51,254 nt of DNA from Mesorhizobium sp. STM 4661 (GCF_000359125.1 NZ_CAAF010000007.1:1-51254), one strand, 5' to 3'; numbered from the stretch's first letter, positions 35,111-44,583 are shown. Notes: generated by a model from the letters alone, not told the origin. Program-made: numbers and translations.

Positions 35111-36169
35111 TTAAGCGGTCAGTCGGCTTGCCGCTGTCTCGGCCATAGCATCCGCCAGGCTCAGGCCCCATTGCTTGTGGCAATAGTCGCGAAAATCGAA
35201 GCAGGGCAGGCCGGGGCAGACTTCGAACTCGATGAGGTGAACATGGTCGTCCGCCTCGACCCTGAAATCGATGGAAAACACATCACGCAGGCCGAGCCCG
35301 GTCACCAGCCGCTCGGCGATGCGGCGGATTGTTGCGGCGGCGCCCGGCTGGGTGGCGGCAACCGACTCAAGCACCGGCTCCGTATACTCTCCCGCCGCCT
35401 TGGCGGCTTCGCCGGTTTCGCCGTAGAGCGCAAGGCTGTCCGCCATGGTCTGGAAATCGCCGCCCGAATCGACAAAGGCGATGCCGAGCGCCTCGACGCC
35501 GGTATCAAGCTTCACGCCGAGAAAACTTGCGCGCGCATTGCGCCCGGCGACATAGGGCTGCACGACGACATCGTCGCGATAGGCGGCAAAGACGCGCCGG
35601 CTAAGCTCCAGCGCGTGGCCTAGATCGCTGCTGCGTGAATCCGGCCAGATGCCGATCTTGGCGCCGAGCCGGTTCGGCTTGACGAACCAGCCGGCGTCCG
35701 AGGCCGGCGGCTCGACCAGCCAGCGGCCGTCGCGGGCAAGCCCGGCTTGTGGCACCGGCAGACCGAGCGCGCCGAGCACGGCGCCGGCGCGGAACTTGTC
35801 CTGGCAGAGCGCAAACAGCGCATCGTCGGCGCCGATAATCTTCAGGCCGTTCAGCCGCGCCAGAGCCGGTGCTGCGCCGCCGCGGAAATAGGCGATGCCG
35901 TCGGTCAGCGTCCAGACAAGCGTGGCCCTGGGGTCCTCGCCGGCGAGCGCGCTCACGGCATCGTCGAGCGCCACCGGCGCAAAGGACAGGCCGCGCTTCA
36001 GACAGGCCGCCGCCAGCGCGTCGAATTCGGGCGCGATGTCGGTCGATTGTGCCAGATAGGAGCCAATCTCGGCGGCGCGCTCCGGCAAATGGCCATCGGC
36101 GACCAGCCGCTCGATGCAGACCTTTTCGGGCTCATGGACGAGGATCAGCTTCGGCTTGCGGCTTGACAT
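35111..36169 (-). CDS. ATP-grasp-like protein of unknown substrate
   Basis: A 352-residue probable ligase with the ATP-grasp layout of D-alanine:D-alanine-ligase relatives. Residues about 125-150 begin the ATP domain (LCQDKFRAGAVLGALGLPVP), WFVKPNRLGAKIGIW is the lysine strand and loop, VVVQPYVAGRNAR the hinge, and the end (FSIDFRVEADDHVHLIEFEVCPGLP) holds the metal-site glutamates. The usual ExNxxPG motif reads EFEVCPG, with V in place of N. It stands alone, transcribed leftward, with no partner gene. Substrate unknown; peptide-type ligation is inferred from fold only. Confidence 0.75.
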   Translation of the reverse strand: MSSRKPKLILVHEPEKVCIERLVADGHLPERAAEIGSYLAQSTDIAPEFDALAAACLKRGLSFAPVALDDAVSALAGEDPRATLVWTLTDGIAYFRGGAAPALARLNGLKIIGADDALFALCQDKFRAGAVLGALGLPVPQAGLARDGRWLVEPPASDAGWFVKPNRLGAKIGIWPDSRSSDLGHALELSRRVFAAYRDDVVVQPYVAGRNARASFLGVKLDTGVEALGIAFVDSGGDFQTMADSLALYGETGEAAKAAGEYTEPVLESVAATQPGAAATIRRIAERLVTGLGLRDVFSIDFRVEADDHVHLIEFEVCPGLPCFDFRDYCHKQWGLSLADAMAETAASRLTA

Positions 36170-36277
36170 GGGGTGAGCGATTCCTGGCGGCGCGATCGCC
36201 TAGCATCGCATGGCCAATATATCAGGCTTTCGCTGAGCCGACACAGGCCGGACGCCCGCACGACAGCGCAAACATAC

Positions 36278-37159
36278 TCATGCAATCAGCACGCGCGGCT
36301 CGAAGCGGCCATTGACTGGAATGTCGAGCAGAAATGTCATGCCGCCCTGCAGGTCGAGAAGACGCTGTTTCTCACTCTTGCCCGACCAGGCGGAGGTGAC
36401 CGCCAGCCGGTCGGCATTCCTGCCGACAAAGGCGGGACAGGATGGCTGGGTCACCGGCATGGCGACCGTGCGGACAAGCTTGCCGTCGGGTCCGTAGCCC
36501 TCGATGACGCTGCCGCCCCAGCAGGCGTTCCACAAGATGCCGTCGCGGTCGAACACCGAGCCGTCGATATAGCCCTTGGCCGAGCGGTGATCGACGAACA
36601 CTTTCGGCTCGCCGACCGGCAGGCCGGTTGCCGGATCGCAGCCGACGCGCATCAAAAGGCCGGTGCTGGTGTCGGTGTAGTGGGCGACCGTTCCATCCTG
36701 CGAAAAACAGATCGAGTTCGACACGGTGATATCGGAATAGAGCCGCCGCAGTTCCCCCTTGAAAAACCAGTAGATCGAGCCGGCGCCCTTCTCCTCGCCC
36801 TTGCCCATCGTGCCGACCCAGAAGGCGCCGCAGGGATGGACGCGCGAATCGTTCGAGCGGGTGACCGCATTGTCGGCCTCGATCGGCGTGTGCAGCGTCA
36901 GCTTGCCGGTCGCGACATCGCGGACAAAGAGACCGGTCTCGGTGGCGATCAGCTGGCGCTGCCCGTCGATGATGGCGATGGCGCTGGCCATCTGGCCAAG
37001 GTCGTGGGCGGTGGTCGCGCCGCCGGACAGGCTTTTTTCCAGAAGCTGGCCGTTGACGATGTCGAACCAGTAGAGCGTATCGGTGGCGGGGTCATAGCTC
37101 GGCCCCTCGCCAAGCTGGCAGACATGATCGGAAAAAACCGAAACGATGGTCTCGTTCAT
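36278..37159 (-). CDS. SMP-30/gluconolactonase-family sugar lactonase
   Basis: A 293-residue six-bladed propeller hydrolase opening aldonolactones. Metal ligands are visible: Glu18 (LGEGP), Asn in RSNDSRVHPCGAFWVGTM, and Asp in YIDGSVFDRDG. The start overlaps the dgoA stop as ATGA, so it belongs to the four-gene operon and most likely opens the lactone made by the SDR enzyme at 38750. Its exact sugar is inferred as galactono- or arabinonolactone from context. Confidence 0.92.
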   Translation of the reverse strand: MNETIVSVFSDHVCQLGEGPSYDPATDTLYWFDIVNGQLLEKSLSGGATTAHDLGQMASAIAIIDGQRQLIATETGLFVRDVATGKLTLHTPIEADNAVTRSNDSRVHPCGAFWVGTMGKGEEKGAGSIYWFFKGELRRLYSDITVSNSICFSQDGTVAHYTDTSTGLLMRVGCDPATGLPVGEPKVFVDHRSAKGYIDGSVFDRDGILWNACWGGSVIEGYGPDGKLVRTVAMPVTQPSCPAFVGRNADRLAVTSAWSGKSEKQRLLDLQGGMTFLLDIPVNGRFEPRVLIA

Positions 37160-37797
37160 TGTGCCGCTCCAAACGCCGCGTCCCAGGCCGCGACGGCGGC
37201 CCGCGCGCGTGTCGCCACCTCATCGACGCTCATGCCGGGCTTGAACAGGCTGGACCCCAGGCCAAAGACGCTGACGCCGGCCGCCTTATAGCCGGCAAAA
37301 TCCTTGTCCGAGACACCGCCGACCGCGCCGACCAGCGTCCTGGCGGGCAAAACCGCGCGCATCGCCGCGATGCCGGCGGCGCCAAGCACGCTGGCCGGGA
37401 AGAATTTCAGCGCCGAAGCGCCGAGCCGGATGGCCTGGAACGCCTCGGTGGGGGTGAACACGCCGGGCATCGTCACCATGCCGTAGGTCATGGCGCGCGC
37501 AAGCACCTCGGCGTCGATGTTGGGGCTGACCAGCAGCCGCCCGCCAGCCTTGTGCAGGCCATCGACATCGGCTGGGCTCAGCACCGTGCCGGCGCCGACC
37601 AGCGCCGTGTTGGGCAGCGCTTGGACGATGCCGGCGATGGAGACAAACGGGTCCGGCGAATTGAGCGGCACTTCGATGGCTTCGATGCCGGCCTCGAAGA
37701 CTGCCTTGCCGACGGCCACCGCCTCGTCCGGCCTGAGGCCGCGCAGGATGGCGACGAGGCCGCGCCCGAGCTTCGGAAAGGGTGCGGTCTCGGTCAT
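37156..37797 (-). CDS. dgoA: 2-dehydro-3-deoxy-6-phosphogalactonate aldolase
   Basis: A 213-residue class I aldolase of the KDPG/KDPGal family, cleaving 2-keto-3-deoxy-6-phosphogalactonate to pyruvate and glyceraldehyde-3-P. The catalytic lysine lies in SALKFFPAS, the proton-handling glutamate in AIEVPLNSPDP, and GAGTVL is the substrate loop. The NSPDP sequence and the neighbouring dgoK favour the galactonate branch over KDPG aldolase. Both ends overlap neighbours by 4 nt. Confidence 0.92.
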   Translation of the reverse strand: MTETAPFPKLGRGLVAILRGLRPDEAVAVGKAVFEAGIEAIEVPLNSPDPFVSIAGIVQALPNTALVGAGTVLSPADVDGLHKAGGRLLVSPNIDAEVLARAMTYGMVTMPGVFTPTEAFQAIRLGASALKFFPASVLGAAGIAAMRAVLPARTLVGAVGGVSDKDFAGYKAAGVSVFGLGSSLFKPGMSVDEVATRARAAVAAWDAAFGAAQ

Positions 37798-38753
37798 GCG
37801 GCAACTCCAGTTCCGGCGATCATGCCATTCTCGCGCGCCGCCTCGACCAGGCCGGCGCGCACCGCCTCGTCGGCGTCGACCGTCCTGATTTCAAGCCCGG
37901 CGAGGCCGAGCGCTTCGGCATAGAGCGTGCCGAGCGCGCCGGACGCGATCAGTACGATTGGCGCGGCACTTTTCCCATAGCGGCGGCTGGCCGAGGCGAT
38001 CTCGCCGCCGATCAGCAGGCCGGACAGGCAAGCGGCGGCATCTTCGGCCTTCAGGTCCTGCAGCAGACCGGCGGCGCGGATGGCGAACAGTCTCGAGGTG
38101 ACATCGCCATCCTCGGCAAGCGCGCGCTCGCACCAGCGCCGGAAGTACGGATTGTCCGATGTGACCGGGCTGGGCTGCTCGCCCATCGAATGGCGCAGGA
38201 TCGAATGCGCCGCCAGCACCGAATAGAGCTCGCCGGTCGGCCAGGTGCCGAAGCCGGCGACCGCGCCGTCCTTGACGGCGACCCATTTCGAATGAGTGCC
38301 CGGCATGCATACGAGATGACGGCCCTTTGCCGGCAAATCGGCGCCGGCAAGCTGCGTTTCCTCACCACGCATCACATCTGGCGCATCGATCTCTCGCTGG
38401 GCGAGGCCCGGCACGATGCGGATGTCGCGGCGCTGGCCCTCTATGCGGACCGCTCCCGCCAGGATGGCGCCGATCGGGGCCGGCACGGTGACGTAAGGCG
38501 CCTCCAGCCAGCCCTGGCGCGAGCCGGCCATGCCGCAGATGATCACCGGCAGCGTCGCCGAGGCGCCCATGGCGGCGAGGTGGTCTTCGAGTACGGCCGA
38601 AAAGCCCTTTTCGCGCGCGGTGATCAGCCCGTCGTCGCCGCGGCGTTCGGCAAGCACCGTGCCGGCACCGTCGAGCAGCCAGGCCCTGAGACGGGTGGTG
38701 CCCCAGTCGATCGCCGCGACCGCCGGCGCGTTGCCCGCAATCCCTGGACTCAC
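37794..38753 (-). CDS. dgoK: 2-dehydro-3-deoxygalactonokinase
   Basis: A 319-residue kinase of the DgoK family phosphorylating 2-keto-3-deoxygalactonate. IDWGTTRLRAW is the phosphate-1 motif near the start; CGMAGSRQGW, LVCMPGTHSKWV and LIASGALGTLY are typical of DgoK. The start is GTG at 38753, overlapping the SDR stop as GTGA; extending upstream would only overlap the SDR gene. Product goes to DgoA. Confidence 0.93.
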   Translation of the reverse strand: MSPGIAGNAPAVAAIDWGTTRLRAWLLDGAGTVLAERRGDDGLITAREKGFSAVLEDHLAAMGASATLPVIICGMAGSRQGWLEAPYVTVPAPIGAILAGAVRIEGQRRDIRIVPGLAQREIDAPDVMRGEETQLAGADLPAKGRHLVCMPGTHSKWVAVKDGAVAGFGTWPTGELYSVLAAHSILRHSMGEQPSPVTSDNPYFRRWCERALAEDGDVTSRLFAIRAAGLLQDLKAEDAAACLSGLLIGGEIASASRRYGKSAAPIVLIASGALGTLYAEALGLAGLEIRTVDADEAVRAGLVEAARENGMIAGTGVAA

Positions 38754-39517
38754 AGATAACCCCCGTCGACGATCAGCATTTGCGCCGTAAGCATGCGCGA
38801 GGCATCCGAGGCCAGGAACAGCACCGTGCCGACGATGTCGTCGGGCTGCATGACGTCCTTGATGCATTGTTTGGCGACATGGGCGGCGAGCCCCTCTTCG
38901 GTGACCCAGAGTTCTCTCTGCCGCTCGGTGATCACCCAGCCCGGCGCAACGGCGTTGACGCGGATGCGGTCGGCGCCGAGCTTGCCGGCAAGGCCCTTGG
39001 TCAGGCCGACAATGCCGGCCTTGGCCGCGGTATAGGCCGGCATGTCGGGGAAATTCATCAGAAACGATGTCGAGGTGAAGTTGATGATCGAGCCGCCGCC
39101 GGCCCGCTTCATGCCCGGCACCACAGCCTGCGCGGTGAAGAAATGCGGACGCAGATTGACCGCGTGGTTGTTGTCCCAGAATTCCACCGTGACGTCTTCC
39201 ACGGCGTGGCGATCGTCAAGGGCGGCATTGTTGACCAGCACGGTGACGTCGCCATGCGCTTGTACCGCCTTGGCGACAGCGGCGCGCAGCGCCTCGATGT
39301 CGCGCAGATCGGCCTTGAGATAGAGCGGCCGCCTGCCGAACTCGTTTTCGATGCGGTCGGCCAATGCCGTGCTCGGACGCTCGGCGATGTCGATGAAGGC
39401 GACCTTCGCGCCCTGGCGGGCAAACCCTTCGGTCAATGCGGCGCCTATGCCGGAGCCGCCGCCGGTAATCAGCACCGAAGCGCTCTCAAGGTCGGCAAAA
39501 CGCGCCGATGGCATCAT
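38750..39517 (-). CDS. SDR-family sugar dehydrogenase (galactose/arabinose type by context)
   Basis: A 255-residue classical short-chain dehydrogenase. The NAD site TGGGSGIG (about 19-26), NNAA, the catalytic serine region INFTSTSFL and YTAAKAG are intact. It ends in the common VDGGYL. It is the first gene of an operon with dgoK, dgoA and a lactonase, which suggests oxidation of D-galactose (or a similar aldose) to its lactone. A GGGAGAG site precedes the start. Specificity cannot be read directly. The 192-nt gap upstream should hold the promoter; no operator was recognised. Confidence 0.88.
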   Translation of the reverse strand: MMPSARFADLESASVLITGGGSGIGAALTEGFARQGAKVAFIDIAERPSTALADRIENEFGRRPLYLKADLRDIEALRAAVAKAVQAHGDVTVLVNNAALDDRHAVEDVTVEFWDNNHAVNLRPHFFTAQAVVPGMKRAGGGSIINFTSTSFLMNFPDMPAYTAAKAGIVGLTKGLAGKLGADRIRVNAVAPGWVITERQRELWVTEEGLAAHVAKQCIKDVMQPDDIVGTVLFLASDASRMLTAQMLIVDGGYL

Positions 39518-39709
39518 TTTTTCTCTCCCGATCCGGGCCCTGTCCGGCCGGCGCGCATCCTATCCAGTAGGGTCGGGGGAGCAAGGGCGAAAAACAGATT
39601 CGCTGGCTTGTTTTTATGCAAGTCGTTATCGCAAACCGCTGCGCGCTTTTGCGCAACATGCATTATGTCTGACAAAATCGTCGCGCCGCGGCGGCGACGC
39701 GACCGGCCG

Positions 39710-41059
39710 TCAGATCACTGTTGCGCGCATGGCGCCGCGCAACGAATCTCTGAGATAGCCGAGCGTGGCGTCGGCATCGGCCGGCCTGCCGAACAAAAAC
39801 CCCTGCCCGCCGGCGCAACCGAACTGGATGAGACGCTGGGCTTGCGCCTCCTCTTCGATGCCTTCGGCGACCACGTCCATGCCGAGCCCTTCGCACATGG
39901 CCAGGATTGCCCGGATGATATGTTCCGACGGGCGATCGTCGAGAATGGAGGCGACGAAGGCGCGGTCGATCTTGAGCTTGTCGAAATGGAATTCGCGCAG
40001 CCGCCCGAGCGAGGACTGGCCGGTGCCGAAATCGTCGAGCGACACGCGGATGCCGACGCGGCGCAGATCCTCGACGATCTTCTCGGCGGACGCCGGATCG
40101 TTCATCAGGCCGGTTTCGGTGATCTCTATCTCCAGCCGGCGCGGATCGAAGCCGGTGCGGTCGAGGATCGCCAATATGTGCAGGCCGGTGTTCTGGTCGA
40201 CGAGTTGCGACGGCGACAGGTTGAAGGACAGGAACAAGTCCTTCGGCCAGTTCCTGGCCGCCTCGGCGGCCTTGCGCAGCACAAGCTGCGACAAGGGACC
40301 GATGATGCCGCGTTCCTCTGCGATCGGGATGAAGACCGTCGGCGAGACCGAACCCAGGTCGCGATCGGTCCAGCGCGCCAGCGTCTCGAAGCCGATGGCG
40401 CGCCGCGTCCTGAGATCGACGATCGGCTGGAAATGTGGCTCGACCTCGCCGGCCGAAACCGCGCGGCGCAGCGCCTGCTCGATGCGGGTGACGCGTTTGG
40501 CCGCCTCTTCCATCTCTCTGCTATAGACGACGACCCGCCCGCGGCCCGAACGCTTGGCATGATAGAGCGCCGTCTCTGCCTTGCTGACCAGGATCTCGGT
40601 GGTCTCGTCGCCCGAGTAGAAGAGCGAACAGCCGACCGAGGCCGAAAGCCTGGCGGTGCGCTCGCCGACATCATAGGGCGCCGAAAGTATCTCGATCAGC
40701 ATGCGCGATCTTGCGGCGGCCGCCTCCTCGCTGAACACCATCGGATAAAGAAAAGCGTATTCGTCGGCGCCGATGCGGCAGACGGTGGAATAGCTGTCCA
40801 TCGAAGCGCGCAGCCGCATCGCCACCTGGACCAGAATGTCGTCGCCGGCCTTGTGGCCGAACAGGTCGTTGATCGGCTTGAAACCATCGAGGTCAAGGAT
40901 GCCGACGGCGAACGGCGCCGGGTCGTCGGCGCGGTCGCTGATCAGGCGATCGACCTTGTCGAAGAAGCGGCGATGATTGCCGAGGCCGGTCAGCGGATCG
41001 GTGAAGGCCTGATCCGTGCTGTCCCTGCCTGTCTGCCCGGTGCCAAACAAAGTTTGCAT
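39710..41059 (-). CDS. Cytoplasmic GGDEF-EAL domain protein with altered motifs
   Basis: A 449-residue cyclic-di-GMP protein. The GGDEF domain starts with DPLTGLGNHRRF (about 21-32); its active-site motif reads GADEY at 97-101 instead of GGDEF. The EAL domain begins about residue 190, with ETL at 225-227 in place of EAL, while NLSPSQL, EITETG, DDFGTGQSSL and KIDRAFV are well kept. No membrane helix or sensor domain is present. Phosphodiesterase activity is plausible; cyclase activity is doubtful. The start at 41059 with an AGGGA site is preferred over a frame-open ATG 62 codons upstream that runs toward gshB. Confidence 0.9.
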   Translation of the reverse strand: MQTLFGTGQTGRDSTDQAFTDPLTGLGNHRRFFDKVDRLISDRADDPAPFAVGILDLDGFKPINDLFGHKAGDDILVQVAMRLRASMDSYSTVCRIGADEYAFLYPMVFSEEAAAARSRMLIEILSAPYDVGERTARLSASVGCSLFYSGDETTEILVSKAETALYHAKRSGRGRVVVYSREMEEAAKRVTRIEQALRRAVSAGEVEPHFQPIVDLRTRRAIGFETLARWTDRDLGSVSPTVFIPIAEERGIIGPLSQLVLRKAAEAARNWPKDLFLSFNLSPSQLVDQNTGLHILAILDRTGFDPRRLEIEITETGLMNDPASAEKIVEDLRRVGIRVSLDDFGTGQSSLGRLREFHFDKLKIDRAFVASILDDRPSEHIIRAILAMCEGLGMDVVAEGIEEEAQAQRLIQFGCAGGQGFLFGRPADADATLGYLRDSLRGAMRATVI

Positions 41060-41262
41060 CGGCGTCCCTGTTTTCAAGTCGGAATAAATTCCGACACTGG
41101 CAGCAAACCGTTTAGGAAACGTATCGCTGCGCCAAGCGAAGCATGCGTCACAGGAGCTCTGGCCAATTGGCAGAAGGCGCCGAGTTCCGTATATCGCTCT
41201 CGATGCATCGGCCCGATCTTCGGAAAGCACGATGCATGGATTCAAAGTTTTGGAGACCTGCC

Positions 41263-42204
41263 GTGAAGCTGAAAGTCGCCGTCCAGATGGACCACGTCTC
41301 CACCGTCTCGATTGCCGGCGACACCTCGTTTGCGCTGTCGCTGGAGGCGCAGCGGCGCGGCCACCAGCTCTACCACTACACGCCCGACCGGCTGTCGATG
41401 CGCGACGGCAAGGTGTTCGCGCGCATCGAGGAGATGAAAGTCCGCGACGAGAAGGGCCACCATTATTCGCTGGGCGAAAAGGTGCGCACCGACCTGTCCG
41501 AGATGGACGTCATCCTGCTCAGGCAGGATCCGCCCTTCGACATGAACTACATCACGACGACGCACATCCTCGAGCGCATCCATCCGGGGACATTGGTGGT
41601 CAACGACCCGGCCTGGGTGCGCAACAGCCCGGAGAAGATCTTCGTCACCGAATTCCCGGATCTGATGCCGCAAACGCTGATCACCAAGGATCCTCTGGAA
41701 GTCGCCGCCTTCCGCAAGGAGTTCGGCGACATCATCGTCAAGCCGCTCTACGGCAATGGCGGCGCCGGCATCTTCCATTTGCACGAGGCCGACCGCAACC
41801 TTGCCTCGCTGCTCGAAATGTTCGGCCAGATGTTCCGCGAGCCCTATATCGTGCAACGCTATCTCAAGGACGTGCGCAAGGGCGACAAGCGCATCATCCT
41901 GATCGACGGCGAGGCGGTCGGCGCCATCAACCGGGTGCCGGCCGAGCACGATTCCCGCTCCAACATGCATGTCGGCGGACGCGCCGAGAAAACCGAATTG
42001 ACGGAACGTGAGCGCGAAATCTGCGCCCGCATCGGACCGTCGCTGAAGGAGCGCGGTTTTATCCTGGTCGGCATCGACGTGATCGGCGACTACATGACCG
42101 AGATCAACGTGACGTCGCCGACCGGGGTGCGCGAGGTGCAGCGTTTTGGCGGGGCGGATATTGCGGGCCTGTTCTGGGATTGTGTCGAGAGCAAACGCAA
42201 ATAG
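41263..42204 (+). CDS. gshB: Glutathione synthetase
   Basis: A 313-residue ATP-grasp ligase joining gamma-glutamylcysteine and glycine. [20 protein letters not shown] is the usual GshB opening (with the substrate-loop Asp), [13 protein letters not shown] the family signature, [13 protein letters not shown] the ATP loop, and [13 protein letters not shown] the metal and phosphate site. Start is GTG at 41263 with a TGGAG site; this gives the typical length of about 315. It is divergent from the GGDEF-EAL gene. Confidence 0.97.
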   Translation: MKLKVAVQMDHVSTVSIAGDTSFALSLEAQRRGHQLYHYTPDRLSMRDGKVFARIEEMKVRDEKGHHYSLGEKVRTDLSEMDVILLRQDPPFDMNYITTTHILERIHPGTLVVNDPAWVRNSPEKIFVTEFPDLMPQTLITKDPLEVAAFRKEFGDIIVKPLYGNGGAGIFHLHEADRNLASLLEMFGQMFREPYIVQRYLKDVRKGDKRIILIDGEAVGAINRVPAEHDSRSNMHVGGRAEKTELTEREREICARIGPSLKERGFILVGIDVIGDYMTEINVTSPTGVREVQRFGGADIAGLFWDCVESKRK

Positions 42205-42364
42205 CTGCAACTGCTTCGCCGAACCGGCCATATTCCGGCTCGCGGCGCTGGATTGTTCCCGTAATGTTCTTGCTTGATGCCAAAATCTATGGTTGTCTGC
42301 GGTGACGCCGTTCGCGGCATGATCGCATGGGCTTCGGGCGAGCCCGTATCCGGGGGCTTGAAAA

Positions 42365-43897
42365 ATGGTGGCGCGGGTTCGGACGGTGGCTTTCCAGGGC
42401 ATCGAGGCCGTGCCGGTCGACGTGCAGGTGATGATCGCGCCGGGCAAGGTCGGCATGCATATCGTCGGCCTGGCCGACAAGGCGGTGGCCGAAAGCCGCG
42501 AGCGGGTGCAGGCGGCACTGCACGCCTCCGGCCTGTCGATGCCGTCGAAGAAAGTCACGGTCAATCTGGCGCCGGCGGATCTCCCCAAGGAAGGCAGCCA
42601 TTACGATTTGCCGATCGCGCTTGGATTGATGGCGGCACTCGGCGCCATTCCGGGCGACATGCTGGCCGGCTATGTCGTGCTTGGCGAATTGTCGCTCGAC
42701 GGCACCATCACCGCCGTGGCCGGCGCGCTGCCGGCGGCGATCGGCGCCAATGCCGAGGCCAAGGGCCTGATCTGCCCGTTCGCCTGTGGGCCGGAAGCCG
42801 CCTGGGCCGGCAAGGAATTCGACATATTGGCGCCGCGCAGCCTGATCGCGATCGCCAACCATTTTCGCGGCACGCAGGTGCTGTCCAGGCCCGAAGCCGG
42901 CATCAAGCTGGCTGCGCGCGACCTGCCCGACCTCTCCGATATCAAGGGTCAGGAAAGCGCCAAGCGGGCGCTGGAAGTGGCGGCGGCCGGCGGACACAAT
43001 CTGCTGATGGTCGGGCCGCCAGGGTCCGGCAAATCGATGCTGGCGCAGCGGCTGCCGTCGATCCTGCCGCCGCTGGCGCCGAAGGAGCTTCTGGAAGTTT
43101 CGATGATCGCCTCGGTCGCGGGCGAGCTCGGCGAAGGCAAGCTGACCGACCGGCGGCCGTTCCGCGCGCCGCACCATTCGGCCTCGATGGCGGCAATGGT
43201 CGGCGGCGGCTTGCGCGTGCGGCCGGGCGAGGCCTCGCTCGCCCATCACGGCGTGCTGTTCCTCGACGAATTCCCGGAATTCTCGCCGCAGGCGCTCGAC
43301 GCGCTGCGCCAGCCGCTGGAGACGGGCGACTGCATGATCGCGCGGGCCAACCATCGCGTCACCTATCCGGCGCGCATTCAGCTGGTCGCGGCGATGAACC
43401 CGTGCCGCTGCGGCATGGCCGGCGAGCCCGGCTATCGCTGCCTGCGCGGCGACCGCTGCCGCACCGATTACCAGGCGCGCATATCCGGTCCGCTGCTCGA
43501 CCGCATCGATCTCAGGATCGAGGTGCCGGCGGTCTCGGCCGGCGATTTGATCCGGCCGGACCGGGCGGAGAAAAGTGCCGCCGTGGCGCTGCGCGTGGCG
43601 CGTGCCCGCACCATCCAGCGCGAGCGCTTCGAACGGCTCGGCGTCACCTCCGCCACCACCAACGCGCATTGCTCGCCGTCGGTCATCGAGGAGATCGCGA
43701 TGCCGGATGCATCGGGCCTGTCGCTGCTGAAAGATGCCAGCGAAAAACTTGGGTTCTCGGCGCGGGCCTATCACCGCGTGCTGAAGGTGGCGCGCACGCT
43801 GGCCGATCTCGACACCAGTGAAACGGTCGGCCGCATCCATCTGGCCGAGGCGATCTCCTACCGCATGATGTCGGAGCGGATGGCGCAGGCGGCGTAG
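42365..43897 (+). CDS. comM: YifB/ComM-family Mg-chelatase-like AAA+ ATPase
   Basis: A 510-residue ATPase. The N-terminal Lon-S5-like ChlI domain (about 1-170) includes GMHIVGLADKAVAESRERV; Walker A GPPGSGKS is at 217-224; Walker B is LFLDEFPEF; the Mg_chelatase C-terminal domain follows, with the zinc-like cluster CRCG...C...C around AAMNPCRCGMAGEPGYRC. In competent bacteria ComM is a helicase aiding branch migration during transformation; in rhizobia its role is not settled. It is 160 nt after gshB. Confidence 0.94.
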   Translation: MVARVRTVAFQGIEAVPVDVQVMIAPGKVGMHIVGLADKAVAESRERVQAALHASGLSMPSKKVTVNLAPADLPKEGSHYDLPIALGLMAALGAIPGDMLAGYVVLGELSLDGTITAVAGALPAAIGANAEAKGLICPFACGPEAAWAGKEFDILAPRSLIAIANHFRGTQVLSRPEAGIKLAARDLPDLSDIKGQESAKRALEVAAAGGHNLLMVGPPGSGKSMLAQRLPSILPPLAPKELLEVSMIASVAGELGEGKLTDRRPFRAPHHSASMAAMVGGGLRVRPGEASLAHHGVLFLDEFPEFSPQALDALRQPLETGDCMIARANHRVTYPARIQLVAAMNPCRCGMAGEPGYRCLRGDRCRTDYQARISGPLLDRIDLRIEVPAVSAGDLIRPDRAEKSAAVALRVARARTIQRERFERLGVTSATTNAHCSPSVIEEIAMPDASGLSLLKDASEKLGFSARAYHRVLKVARTLADLDTSETVGRIHLAEAISYRMMSERMAQAA

Positions 43898-43994
43898 ACT
43901 TCTGGCGCCCGCCGGAAGTACGCTTGCGGAATGTTCAGGCCATGCCCGATCGCGGCATATGTTACGGTCATGGACCTAACCGGGTTGAGGTGGG

Positions 43995-44511
43995 ATGATT
44001 TCGGTTTTGCCGGCGCGCAGTGCCGAGGACTTCGAGGCCATGGCCGGACTTTGCCGCAAGCTTGCGCAATGGGACGCCGATGCGGTGGCGCCTTACGGTG
44101 TCTCGGAGGCAGACGTAAAGGCCATCTTCCACCCCGAAAGGAGTGGCAGTTCGGTGGCGGCGAAATTCGGCGTGCCGGATGCCATGGCGTTCATCGCGCG
44201 ATCAGCCGGCCTGCCGGCGGGTTGCCTCGCCTTTGACCAGTTCGACGACAACAATACGGAGATCCACAAGTTTTTTGTCGACGCACCGTTTCGCGGAAAG
44301 GGGAACCGGCCGTGCGCTGATGGGGGCCGCGCTGGCGGAGATCGAGAAGGGCCGGAGCCGGACGGTGCTGATCCACACGACGTTCTACATGAAAAATGCC
44401 ATTGCCGTTTATGAGTCGTTCGGCTTCAGGCCCTGCCCGCCCTTCCGTGAAACCCCGGAGCATGTCAGGCATACCGACATTTTCATGTCGTGCTCGATCT
44501 CGCCTGCATGA
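43995..44511 (+). pseudogene. GNAT acetyltransferase gene broken by a one-base frameshift
   Basis: The first frame (43995 on) encodes a GNAT N-terminus ending EIHKFFVDAPFRGKG; the remainder, TGRALMGAALAEIEKG and FYMKNAIAVYESFGFRP, is in the next frame and ends at 44511. Joined, they give a normal acetyltransferase of about 171 residues. The shift lies in the GGGG run at about 44300-44304; removing one G restores the RGKGTGRALM acetyl-CoA motif. As written the product would end at 44414 after unrelated residues. It may be a real young pseudogene or a sequencing error. A GAGGTGGG site precedes the ATG. Confidence 0.88.
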
Positions 44512-44546
44512 GGTTGGAGGCAGCGCGATGTGGGGGCGGCGCGGCG

Positions 44547-44575
44547 TTCCCCTCCCCCTTGAGGGGGAGGGGGAC
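44547..44575. repeat. REP-like hairpin between convergent genes
   Basis: CCCCTCCCCC-TTGA-GGGGGAGGGG (44549-44572) is a perfect 10-bp stem, a shortened member of the window's REP-like family. It lies between the convergent GNAT and glcB ends and could act as a terminator for either. Confidence 0.7.
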
Positions 44576-44583
44576 GTCGGCGT

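Noticed and set aside
41242..43840. Long minus-strand frames opposite gshB and comM
   Set aside because: Both are antisense to well-supported enzymes and show no motif.
44290..44310. Programmed frameshifting in the GNAT gene
   Set aside because: The GGGG run lacks a slippery heptamer, stimulatory hairpin or internal ribosome site, and GNAT genes are not known to use frameshifting. A mutation or sequence error is simpler.
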